A stretch of DNA of 64,000 nt from Gp1-AA133 sp963850425 (GTDB lineage Bacteria; Acidobacteriota; Terriglobia; Terriglobales; Acidobacteriaceae), in assembly GCA_963850425.1 (NCBI GenBank), contig CAWKLF010000007.1:124001-188000 (forward strand), given 5' to 3'. A program made the translations under genes and the position numbers. Below, piece after piece: positions 15,206 through 22,623 of the stretch (position 1 is the stretch's first letter; each line of letters starts with the position of its first letter). The notes under the pieces are model-generated. The model was not told the DNA's origin, made no database searches, and saw only the letters and a list, made by a program, of their open reading frames with translations.

Positions 15206-17836
15206 TTACTTCCCAGACGCTGCTCCCCGCTTTTGCAGCCACTGCGACAATTCCGGAGTCTGTCGCGATTTCAGATCCGCGCAATTGTGGATGCTCTCGA
15301 GCGATTGCTTGAGCGTCCGCTGGGCGGTTGGAACGGCGTGCTGCGTGAAGAAGCCCTGCACCTGGTCCTGCATGCCTGCCTCGCAATACACATTGGTTGC
15401 GCCTACCACTTCCCCGCTTGTGAAACCGCCACCGACTTTGTCGATTTCGGACCAATGAGCCTGCACGAATTCCCAGGCCAGCCTTCCGCCCGCAGGATTC
15501 TTCATCACCGCGGCGATCATTCCCAACGTATCCTGGCTGCGCACGGCGGGAGAGATCGCGTACTCCAGCGTCCGCTCCAGCAGCTTCGGGCTGCGGAATT
15601 TCGACAGAGTCTGGAAATACAGGTAGTAGTTTTCGAGACTCGTCCCGCTGGCCTGCATCTTCGTCATTAACTTGTCATACAACGAGGCATCCCCATGCTG
15701 TGCCGCCAAAGTAAAGGCCGTGAACGCAACCGTCGAATCCAGCGACGCCGGATCAACCAGCGCCTTTTCCGTCCACCTGCGAGCTAAAGCAATCACTTCG
15801 GGATCCTGCCCCGCATAGCCCAGCGTGTACAGCACGCGGGCGCGCAGGCTCTTGGTCTCATCGCTCTCGCCGGGCTTCGGGCGCCAGCCTAATTCCTTCC
15901 CTGCGGGCGCCAGCAAACCACGCACCCACTGCTCGTACCCTGCCCGATCCGCGTCGCTGACCAGGTAGGTGGCGATGTAGTCGAGCTTCAGCGTCATCTG
16001 CGCCATGACCGCTCGCGTCCGATCCGCCCGCAGGCCTTCCGCTAACGCAAGGAAGTCGCCAATCTGCTGCTCGCCTACCCGCACCGATGCCCACGAATCG
16101 TTGAGCACGGCGATTCGCTCCGACGGAGTCAAATCTTTCTCAATCTCGCGGCCCATCGCGCGAATCCCGTCTGACGAATATCCCGACCGGTAATATCCGC
16201 GCGCGCCCGCATTCACCATTACCCACGATCCACATCCCGGAAGCGCAAAGCTCTCCTGCTTCTTCCTCAGCAGCACGCACTTCTCCGCACCTTTCCCCTT
16301 CGCGCCGCTCTGCTTCATGCAAACCGGCACTTGCCACAGCTGCGGACTGCCCGCTTCGAAAAGCTTGCGATCGTAGAAATACCGGGTTTGCGACAAGGTC
16401 ACTGACGTCGTTCCGCCCGAGCACTGCGCGCGAGCGCTCACCATCGGCGCGCCCGGCTGCCTCACGAACGTGGGCATGATTTCATCCACCGGCTTTTTCG
16501 AAACCACGGCCAGCGTCTTCCAGAAATCATCGGCCGTCGAGTTCCCATAAGAGTGCTCTTTCAAATACTGATTCACACCCGCCCGGAAAACTTCCGGACC
16601 AAGATAGGATTCCAGCATGCGCAGCACCGACGCCGCCTTGTCATAAGCGATGCCGTCAAACAACTCCTGGATCTGCGCCGGCGTGTCCGCCGCCTGATGA
16701 ATAGGCCGCGTATTGTTCAGCGAGTCCACATTCAAACTGCCGGCCGTATCTTCGACATCGGCCAGCTCAAAATGCCATTCCGGCTTCCATGCACCGACGG
16801 CCTTGTTCTCCATCCAGGTGGCAAACCCTTCGTTCAGCCAGATGTCGTCCCACCACTGCATGGTCACCAGGTCCCCGAACCACTGATGCGCCATTTCATG
16901 CGCGATCACCGTGGCCACCAGTTGGTGCAGTTCCACCGACGCCACCTTGTCGTCGAGCTGGAGTTCCGCCTGGCGGTAAGTAATAAAGCCGGTATTTTCC
17001 ATCGCGCCTGCGGAGAAATCGGGCAGGCCGATCATGTCCAGTTTCTCAAACGGGTACTTGATGCCGAAGTACTGGTCGAAGTACTTCATGCACCACTCGG
17101 AAACCTCCAGCGCATAGGTCCCGCTCTGCTTGGTTCCCGGCGGACCCCACACACGAATCGGAATTCCGTCCGCCTCGCCTTCCACGTACTCAAAATGGCC
17201 CACTGCAAGCGCAACTAGATAGGACGACATTTTCGCAGTGGTCGCAAATTTGACCGTGTGCTTGTCCGCGCCCGGTCCTGGCGTATCGGAAATTACCTTT
17301 GCGTTCGAGATCGCCGCCATGTCTTTGTCGGCAACTACCGCTATATCGAAGGTCGCCTTGTAGGCGGGTTCGTCAAACGAGGGAAACGCACGCCGCGCGT
17401 CGGTCGCTTCAAACTGCGTCACCGCGTACTTGCGTGATTCCTTGTCCTTCCCCAGGTACAGACCGCGCAACTCGTCGTTCAGGATGCCAACGTACTTGAT
17501 GTGAATGGTCGCTGGCCCCGGCTGAATCTCGGTGCCGAACGACAAACTGGCCATTTCTTTTTTCTTGTCGATGCTGACGTTCGCTTTTTGAGTCGCACCG
17601 CCACTCGTAACCGTGGTCTTCAGGAAATCAATTTCGGCTGAGTTGAGCACGATCTGTGAGGTTGCCTTCAGGACCCGAACCTGGATGGTCTCTTCCCCGG
17701 CAAAATTGTCTTTTTGAAAATCAGGAGCAAAGGATAGCTGGTAATTCTCCGGGACCGCCAGCTCCGGAAGCCGCTGAGCGACTGCAACGCCGCACAGGAG
17801 CATGGAAAATGCACACGACCAAAAAATCTTCTTCAT
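15206..17836 (-). CDS. M1 family metallo-aminopeptidase, exported
   Basis: About 876 residues from ATG 17836, which is preferred to a longer open frame because it begins directly with a signal peptide (MKKIFWSCAFSMLLCGVAVA). The substrate-binding GAMEN motif is at 277-281, the zinc site HEMAH at 313-317 and the third zinc ligand Glu336 in LNEGFATW, all with family spacing. It is an aminopeptidase N-like enzyme trimming peptides in the periplasm or outside. It lies about 150 bases downstream of hutI on the same strand and may be co-transcribed, which would suit peptide/amino-acid catabolism, though the gap also allows its own promoter. Confidence 0.95.
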   Translation of the reverse strand: MKKIFWSCAFSMLLCGVAVAQRLPELAVPENYQLSFAPDFQKDNFAGEETIQVRVLKATSQIVLNSAEIDFLKTTVTSGGATQKANVSIDKKKEMASLSFGTEIQPGPATIHIKYVGILNDELRGLYLGKDKESRKYAVTQFEATDARRAFPSFDEPAYKATFDIAVVADKDMAAISNAKVISDTPGPGADKHTVKFATTAKMSSYLVALAVGHFEYVEGEADGIPIRVWGPPGTKQSGTYALEVSEWCMKYFDQYFGIKYPFEKLDMIGLPDFSAGAMENTGFITYRQAELQLDDKVASVELHQLVATVIAHEMAHQWFGDLVTMQWWDDIWLNEGFATWMENKAVGAWKPEWHFELADVEDTAGSLNVDSLNNTRPIHQAADTPAQIQELFDGIAYDKAASVLRMLESYLGPEVFRAGVNQYLKEHSYGNSTADDFWKTLAVVSKKPVDEIMPTFVRQPGAPMVSARAQCSGGTTSVTLSQTRYFYDRKLFEAGSPQLWQVPVCMKQSGAKGKGAEKCVLLRKKQESFALPGCGSWVMVNAGARGYYRSGYSSDGIRAMGREIEKDLTPSERIAVLNDSWASVRVGEQQIGDFLALAEGLRADRTRAVMAQMTLKLDYIATYLVSDADRAGYEQWVRGLLAPAGKELGWRPKPGESDETKSLRARVLYTLGYAGQDPEVIALARRWTEKALVDPASLDSTVAFTAFTLAAQHGDASLYDKLMTKMQASGTSLENYYLYFQTLSKFRSPKLLERTLEYAISPAVRSQDTLGMIAAVMKNPAGGRLAWEFVQAHWSEIDKVGGGFTSGEVVGATNVYCEAGMQDQVQGFFTQHAVPTAQRTLKQSLESIHNCADLKSRQTPELSQWLQKRGAASGK

Positions 17837-17982
17837 CTTGATGTATGAACTCCAAATTTCATTGAACGAATTCGACGAAAATGGCCAAGCTGCACACAAC
17901 AAAGCGTGCCCCGTTCCTGCAGGCACACTCCTTCGAGCGCTCTCTTCTGACGCTTACTTACGCGTAACATTGCCGGGTCCGT

Positions 17983-19278
17983 TCACCCCAAAACCCCGGA
18001 ACCGCCCGACGCAACCAGAGCGCCGTTCATCACAGCCAGCGCACACCGATTGGATGCAAACCAGTACGGAATTTCCCGGTAGTCTTCCACATCAAATACC
18101 GCCAAATCCGCATCCTTCCCAGGCTCGATCGACCCTTTTCGATCCTCCACGCGAAGCGCACACGCGCCGTTGATCGTGGCTGCGGCCACGACTTCTGCCG
18201 GCGTCATTTTCATGTGCGTGCACGCCAAAGACATCACAAATGGCATGCTGGCGGTAGGAGAACTACCTGGATTGTAATCGGTGGCGAGCGCTACGGGAAC
18301 CCCCGCATCAATGAATTTGCGAGCCGACGGATATTTCTCCAATCCTAAGAAGTAGTTAGCGCCCGGCACAAGGGTTGCTACCGTGTCGCTGTTTGCCAGC
18401 CGCGCGATGTCTTCGTCGCTGACGTGGTCCATGTGATCGAGCGATGCCGGACCAAACTCCAGCAACTTTTCCAGCGGAGTTTCGGATAACTGCCCGACGT
18501 GGGCCCGCGTGCTCAGCCCATGTTCCCGCGCCGCGGCGAAGATCGTGGCCGCTTCCGCCTCCGAAAATGCCCCGCGATCGCAGAATACATCCACGAATTG
18601 GGCGAGCTTGCGGCGAGCCACCTGCGGAATCATCTCTTTACAGACGATCTCAACGTACTTTTGTGAGCGCCCGCGGAATTCTGCCGGTACCACGTGTGCC
18701 CCCAACAGAGTCGGAACTACCGTTCCCGGCCATTGTTTCGCCGCCTGCCGAATGGCTTCCAGCGATTTGAGTTCCGCATCCAAAGCGAGTCCATAGCCCG
18801 ACTTGGCCTCCACGGTGGTGGTTCCCTGTTCGGCCATTTCGTGCAGAGCGGTAAGCACTTTGTCGGCGAGCGCTCCTTTTTTTGCCTTGCGCACTGGTTC
18901 AACGCTTGACTGGATCCCGCCGCCCGCCGCGGCAATCTGTTCGTAACTCGCACCCGCCGTCCTCTTCTCGAAATCCACTAGCCGCGGGTTCATGAATGCA
19001 GGATGGGTGTGCGAGTCCACGAAACCCGGCAGCACCACCTGGCCGGAGCAGTCGATCTCGATCACTTTCTTACGATTCTTCTCCAGCCATGGATCGCGCA
19101 GCGCATCTCGCGTCCTGCCGACGGAAACAATCTTGCCGCCAAGACAGAGTACGGCGGCGTCTTCGAGAATAGCGAGTTCAGAGAGTTGTGGCCCTCGCCG
19201 AGGCATTCTGCCCGCCTGGTTCCGCAGGGTAAGAAGCTGGGAGATGTTGACGAGGAACAACGCAGATGCTTTAGGCAA
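17983..19278 (-). CDS. hutI: Imidazolonepropionase
   Basis: 431 residues of the amidohydrolase superfamily. The metal site DSHTHPAFM, the GGGIQSSVEPVR stretch, SGYGLALDAELK and ATDYNPGSSPTASMPFVM are characteristic of HutI, which hydrolyses imidazolonepropionate to formiminoglutamate in histidine degradation. The frame opens with TTG at 19278 (MPKASALFLVN); no nearby ATG gives a sensible N-terminus. It follows hutU on the same strand but is separated from it by a GxxExxY gene inside an inverted-repeat element. hutH and the formiminoglutamate-processing genes are not in the window. Confidence 0.95.
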   Translation of the reverse strand: MPKASALFLVNISQLLTLRNQAGRMPRRGPQLSELAILEDAAVLCLGGKIVSVGRTRDALRDPWLEKNRKKVIEIDCSGQVVLPGFVDSHTHPAFMNPRLVDFEKRTAGASYEQIAAAGGGIQSSVEPVRKAKKGALADKVLTALHEMAEQGTTTVEAKSGYGLALDAELKSLEAIRQAAKQWPGTVVPTLLGAHVVPAEFRGRSQKYVEIVCKEMIPQVARRKLAQFVDVFCDRGAFSEAEAATIFAAAREHGLSTRAHVGQLSETPLEKLLEFGPASLDHMDHVSDEDIARLANSDTVATLVPGANYFLGLEKYPSARKFIDAGVPVALATDYNPGSSPTASMPFVMSLACTHMKMTPAEVVAAATINGACALRVEDRKGSIEPGKDADLAVFDVEDYREIPYWFASNRCALAVMNGALVASGGSGVLG

Positions 19279-19300
19279 GAATGCTCCGCAGGCTCAACAC

Positions 19301-19746
19301 CCACCACGGAGACACGGAGGCACGGAGAGAATGATTCTCACAGCACACGGCGCATGATTCCGCGATGTAGAACCGATACGTTGAAGTTGATGATCAGACC
19401 TACATGTTTTCCGGTCAGCTTGAGATAAGTCAGCAGCTGTGCTTCGTGAACGTTCAAAAGTCGCTCAACTGCCTTCAATTCAACCAGGATCTCGTCGGCA
19501 ACGATGAGATCAATGCGATAAATGCCGCGGGTAGTCCGCCCTTTGTAGACCACCGGCAATTCGACTTGCGCTCGGAAAGGAATATCGCGCAGTCGTAATT
19601 CCTCGCACATGCACTCTTCATACACGGATTCCAGTAAACCAGGTCCAAGTTGTCGGTGAACCTCGATCGCGGCACCTATAATTCCCTCGGTGAGAGCTTC
19701 ACTGAGCAGCTCCCCTTCTGTCCGTGTCTCAGTGTCTCCGTGGTGG
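19301..19746. mobile_element. Inverted-repeat element carrying a GxxExxY gene
   Basis: The ends at 19301-19326 and 19720-19746 are inverted copies: both begin CCACCACGGAGACAC and continue with a degenerate CACGGAG repeat, about 25 bases with roughly 23 matching. The single GxxExxY gene fills the space between. One terminal repeat is translated as the gene's N-terminus. Similar gene-less inverted repeats with CACAGAG units occur at 37648 and 41310. No transposase is present, so movement would need help from elsewhere. Confidence 0.6.
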
Positions 19747-19754
19747 ATGTTCAT
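19338..19754 (-). CDS. GxxExxY protein (PD-(D/E)XK-like fold)
   Basis: 138 residues. It carries the naming motif GPGLLESVYEE and, further on, IDLIVADEILVELKA, which has the D...ExK arrangement of PD-(D/E)XK nuclease folds. Function of the family is unproven. The first 16 codons (MNIHHGDTETRTEGEL) are encoded by the terminal inverted repeat of the surrounding element. The start ATG overlaps the TGA of hutU (ATGA, 19751-19754), so it is translationally coupled to hutU and lies within the hut transcription unit without any role in histidine breakdown being likely. Confidence 0.88.
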   Translation of the reverse strand: MNIHHGDTETRTEGELLSEALTEGIIGAAIEVHRQLGPGLLESVYEECMCEELRLRDIPFRAQVELPVVYKGRTTRGIYRIDLIVADEILVELKAVERLLNVHEAQLLTYLKLTGKHVGLIINFNVSVLHRGIMRRVL

Positions 19755-21433
19755 TTTTCCCTCATTGGCACGCGAACACGAGCCTTCTCCGCAAACACCT
19801 TCGCCTCGTCATATCCGGCGTCCGCGTGCCGAATAATGCCCATCCCCGGATCGGTGGTCAGCACGCGCTCGATGCGCTTGGCCATCATGTCGGTGCCATC
19901 GGCGACTGTAACCTGTCCCGCGTGCAGCGAGTAACCGATGCCGACGCCGCCGCCATTGTGCACCGACACCCACGAAGCTCCGGCGGCCGTGTTGAGCAGG
20001 GCGTTCAGGATCGGCCAATCCGCGACCGCGTCCGTACCGTCTTTCATGCTCTCGGTCTCACGGAAGGGAGACGCCACCGAACCGCAATCCAGATGGTCTC
20101 GCCCAATCACGATCGGCCCCTTGATCTTTCCCTTCTTCACTAGATCGTTCATCGCGAGCCCGAACTGTGCGCGCTCCCCGTAACCCAGCCAACAGATGCG
20201 GGCCGGCAGCCCCTGGAATTTGATCCGCTTGCGCGCCAAGTCGATCCAGCGCCGCAGAATTCGATTCTCGGGAAATAATTCGAGCACCAGATCGTCCGTC
20301 ACCGCGATGTCGGAAGCCTCGCCCGAAAGCGCCACCCAGCGGAATGGCCCGCGCCCCTCGCAAAACAGCGGACGAATGTAAGCCGGAACGAATCCCGGAA
20401 AGGCGTACGCATCCTTCACTCCGCGCTGAAAAGCGTAGGTGCGGATGTTGTTGCCATAATCAAACGTCACCGAACCCATCTTCTGCAGCCGCAGCATGCC
20501 CTCCACGTGCCGCGCCATGGCGTCGAGCGATTTCTCTTCGTAGGCTTTAGGATCGCGCTTGCGTAACGCAAGCGCCTGCTCCAGCGTCATGCCGTTCGGC
20601 ACGTAGCCATTCAGCGGATCGTGCGCCGACGTCTGATCGGTCAGAATGTCCGGCATCACGCCGCGCTCCGCCAGCTCCGGAATGATGTCGGCGCAATTCC
20701 CCACCAGCCCGACCGAAATGTTCTCCTTCTTGCGTACCGCGTTCTTCAGGATGCGCAACGCTTCGTCGAGCGTCGTGACCATGAAGTCGCAATAGCCGGT
20801 CTTGATGCGCTTCTTGATCCGTTCGGGATCGACGTCAATTCCGAGAAACGCCGCGCCAGTCATGGTTGCCGCCAGCGGCTGCGCGCCACCCATGCCGCCC
20901 ATGCCGCCGGAAACGATCAGCTTGCCCGCCAGATCGCCGCCAAAATGTTTCTCACCCGCCGCCGAAAAAGTTTCGAACGTCCCTTCCACGATTCCCTGCG
21001 AGCCAATGTAGATCCACGAGCCCGCAGTCATCTGCCCGTACATCATTAGCCCGGCGCGCTCCAGTTCGTTGAACTTATCCCAGTTCGACCAGTGACCTAC
21101 AAGATTCGAATTCGCGATCAGCACGCGCGGCGCGTGGTCGTGCGTCTTGAACACGCCCACGGGCTTGCCCGATTGCACCAGCAGCGTCTCGTCGTTGTCG
21201 AGCGTCTTGAGCGTCTCTACGATGGCGTGGTACGCCTCCCAACTGCGTGCCGCTCGACCCGTGCCGCCGTACACGACGAGGTCCTGCGGCCGCTCCGCCA
21301 CTTCTTCGTCCAGATTGTTCATCAGCATGCGCATGGCAGCTTCCTGCTGCCAGCCTTTGCAGGAGATCGAAGTCCCGCGCGGCGCACGAATGGGCGTGTA
21401 ATTTTTGGGAGAAATCTCAGTCTCTACCGGCAT
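19751..21433 (-). CDS. hutU: Urocanate hydratase
   Basis: About 560 residues from ATG 21433; the longer frame upstream runs through a common repeat and is rejected. Signature stretches are the N-terminal RAPRGTSISCKGWQQEAAMR, the NAD-binding SGGMGGMGGAQPLAATM, the QTSAHDPLNGYVPNG motif and the C-terminal WVSVHNGGGVGIGYS. It converts urocanate to imidazolonepropionate using tightly bound NAD, the step before HutI. It is the first gene of the visible minus-strand hut unit. No hutH accompanies it, so histidine ammonia-lyase must be elsewhere or urocanate is taken up. Confidence 0.97.
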   Translation of the reverse strand: MPVETEISPKNYTPIRAPRGTSISCKGWQQEAAMRMLMNNLDEEVAERPQDLVVYGGTGRAARSWEAYHAIVETLKTLDNDETLLVQSGKPVGVFKTHDHAPRVLIANSNLVGHWSNWDKFNELERAGLMMYGQMTAGSWIYIGSQGIVEGTFETFSAAGEKHFGGDLAGKLIVSGGMGGMGGAQPLAATMTGAAFLGIDVDPERIKKRIKTGYCDFMVTTLDEALRILKNAVRKKENISVGLVGNCADIIPELAERGVMPDILTDQTSAHDPLNGYVPNGMTLEQALALRKRDPKAYEEKSLDAMARHVEGMLRLQKMGSVTFDYGNNIRTYAFQRGVKDAYAFPGFVPAYIRPLFCEGRGPFRWVALSGEASDIAVTDDLVLELFPENRILRRWIDLARKRIKFQGLPARICWLGYGERAQFGLAMNDLVKKGKIKGPIVIGRDHLDCGSVASPFRETESMKDGTDAVADWPILNALLNTAAGASWVSVHNGGGVGIGYSLHAGQVTVADGTDMMAKRIERVLTTDPGMGIIRHADAGYDEAKVFAEKARVRVPMREK

Positions 21434-21500
21434 GCAGTAATGGTATTGCGTCCCGAACCAGCATGCAATTGTAGGGTCAGGAAACCACCCTCTTCCCCAT

Positions 21501-21555
21501 GTCATCCTGAGCGAAGTGAGGCGCCAGCCGAACGCAGTCGAAGGCCCCCTGCATC
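21501..21555. repeat. GTCATCCTGAGC-type dispersed repeat, copy 1
   Basis: Begins GTCATCCTGAGCGAAGTGAG and ends near GGCCCCCTGCAT. A second copy at 33062-33116 matches it at roughly four of five positions in the same orientation. This kind of intergenic repeat is common in environmental bacterial genomes. Here it lies just upstream of hutU. Confidence 0.7.
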
Positions 21556-21683
21556 TGCCCGCCACATGACAAGCGTCGCAAGCCTTTTCTCATCCCGTGC
21601 AGGGTTTGGAGCAATGGCGACAAAGCAAAGGGCCAAACGGAATTTTCAGCGCAGCGGCAATTGAGCACGGAATTTGGGTTTTG

Positions 21684-21715
21684 CCAACGACCAATGACCG
21701 ACGACCAACGACTCG
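21684..21715. repeat. CAACGAC/CGACCAA heptad repeat, locus 1
   Basis: Four to five degenerate units of about seven bases (CCAACGA, CCAATGA, CCGACGA, CCAACGA). Related tracts occur at 36162-36186 (inverted), 36287-36310 and 39908-39938, two of them immediately before start codons. Confidence 0.55.
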
Positions 21716-21719
21716 TTCA

Positions 21720-22124
21720 TCACCACGACGAATAAGCCGTTCCATCCGAAGCCGTCAAATTGGACGCGCTATGCACATCAATAATTCCCGGTTCCTGCTG
21801 CTCCACCGCTTCGGTCGCTTCTTCCTGTTCAGGGGTCCAGTTGGCTTCACCCGTGAAAGGATCCTTGGGCACAACTTTGAGGTATCCCGCCGTTACAATG
21901 TCGTCGAGCGACTGCGGCGCCTTCTTTTTGTCCATCGTGTATTGGTCGATGACCTGCCGCAGGGTAAACAAATCCTGCTTCAACACGCCTTCCTTGGCGC
22001 GCAAAATCGAGCGGTTATAGACCGGCAGGGCGATTGAGATCAGGATCAAAATCAGGCTGATGACGATCATCATCTCGATCAGCGTGAAGCCCCGGCTCCG
22101 CCGGCTTGTGGAAACGCGTCTCAT
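21720..22124 (-). CDS. Type II secretion/type IV pilus pseudopilin, GspG-like
   Basis: 134 residues. A short basic leader is followed by the prepilin cleavage and methylation motif RGFTLIEMMIVISLILILIS, the class signature, with the conserved glutamate at +5. The C-terminal domain has a GspG-like segment (AKEGVLKQDLFTLRQVIDQY, then GYLKVVPKDPFTGEANW). The start ATG follows the stop of the upstream pseudopilin gene with no gap, so these genes form one operon with the secretin gene. The glutamate/glutamine-rich tail is unusual for GspG. Confidence 0.9.
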   Translation of the reverse strand: MRRVSTSRRSRGFTLIEMMIVISLILILISIALPVYNRSILRAKEGVLKQDLFTLRQVIDQYTMDKKKAPQSLDDIVTAGYLKVVPKDPFTGEANWTPEQEEATEAVEQQEPGIIDVHSASNLTASDGTAYSSW

Positions 22125-22604
22125 CTACCAGTCCTTATATTTGGTTCCGTCGAGCGCCGTGCCGTCAGACTTGGTGTAGACGTCGAACACGCTTTCCCCG
22201 CCCCAGGAATCGGACGTGGGATCGTCCTGCATGGAGCGCATCCCCCACTCAGCTTTCCCGGTCATGGGATCCACCGGGATCCGGCGCAGGAATTTAATTT
22301 TCTTTCCGTTCGAGTCCACGCCCTGCACCAGCGTATCAATATCCGGCGGATAGCCTTCGCTGCCCAGCTTGATCTGGAATTTCGCCTGGTCCGCGGCGTC
22401 CTTGTAGCGATCAATCGCATCCCGGATCATCCACAGATCGTAGCGGAGTTCGCGTTCCCGCTCGCGCTTGATGACCTTGGTCGTCACCGGCACCGCCATC
22501 GCGACCAGGATGCACATGATGGCGGTCGCGACAATCAACTCCATCAGCGTGAACCCCTGCCACGCTTCGTTTCGGCCCATTCTGGTTCGGAACTGCAACA
22601 TCAT
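22125..22604 (-). CDS. Type II secretion pseudopilin, GspG/H-like
   Basis: About 160 residues from ATG 22604; an AGGAGA ribosome site precedes it and overlaps the end of the secretin gene. The N-methylation motif is WQGFTLMELIVATAIMC, followed by a charged KRERERELRYDLWMIRDAID helix and PVDPMTGKAEWGMRS, resembling the major-pseudopilin C-terminal domain. It sits between the secretin gene and the second pseudopilin. A prepilin peptidase, ATPase and inner-membrane platform are not in the window. Confidence 0.88.
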   Translation of the reverse strand: MMLQFRTRMGRNEAWQGFTLMELIVATAIMCILVAMAVPVTTKVIKRERERELRYDLWMIRDAIDRYKDAADQAKFQIKLGSEGYPPDIDTLVQGVDSNGKKIKFLRRIPVDPMTGKAEWGMRSMQDDPTSDSWGGESVFDVYTKSDGTALDGTKYKDW

Positions 22605-22623
22605 GCGAAACACTTCTCCTGCA

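Noticed and set aside
19301..19746. Insertion sequence with transposase
   Set aside because: Inverted repeats are present but the only gene is GxxExxY, which has no DDE or tyrosine/serine recombinase motif.
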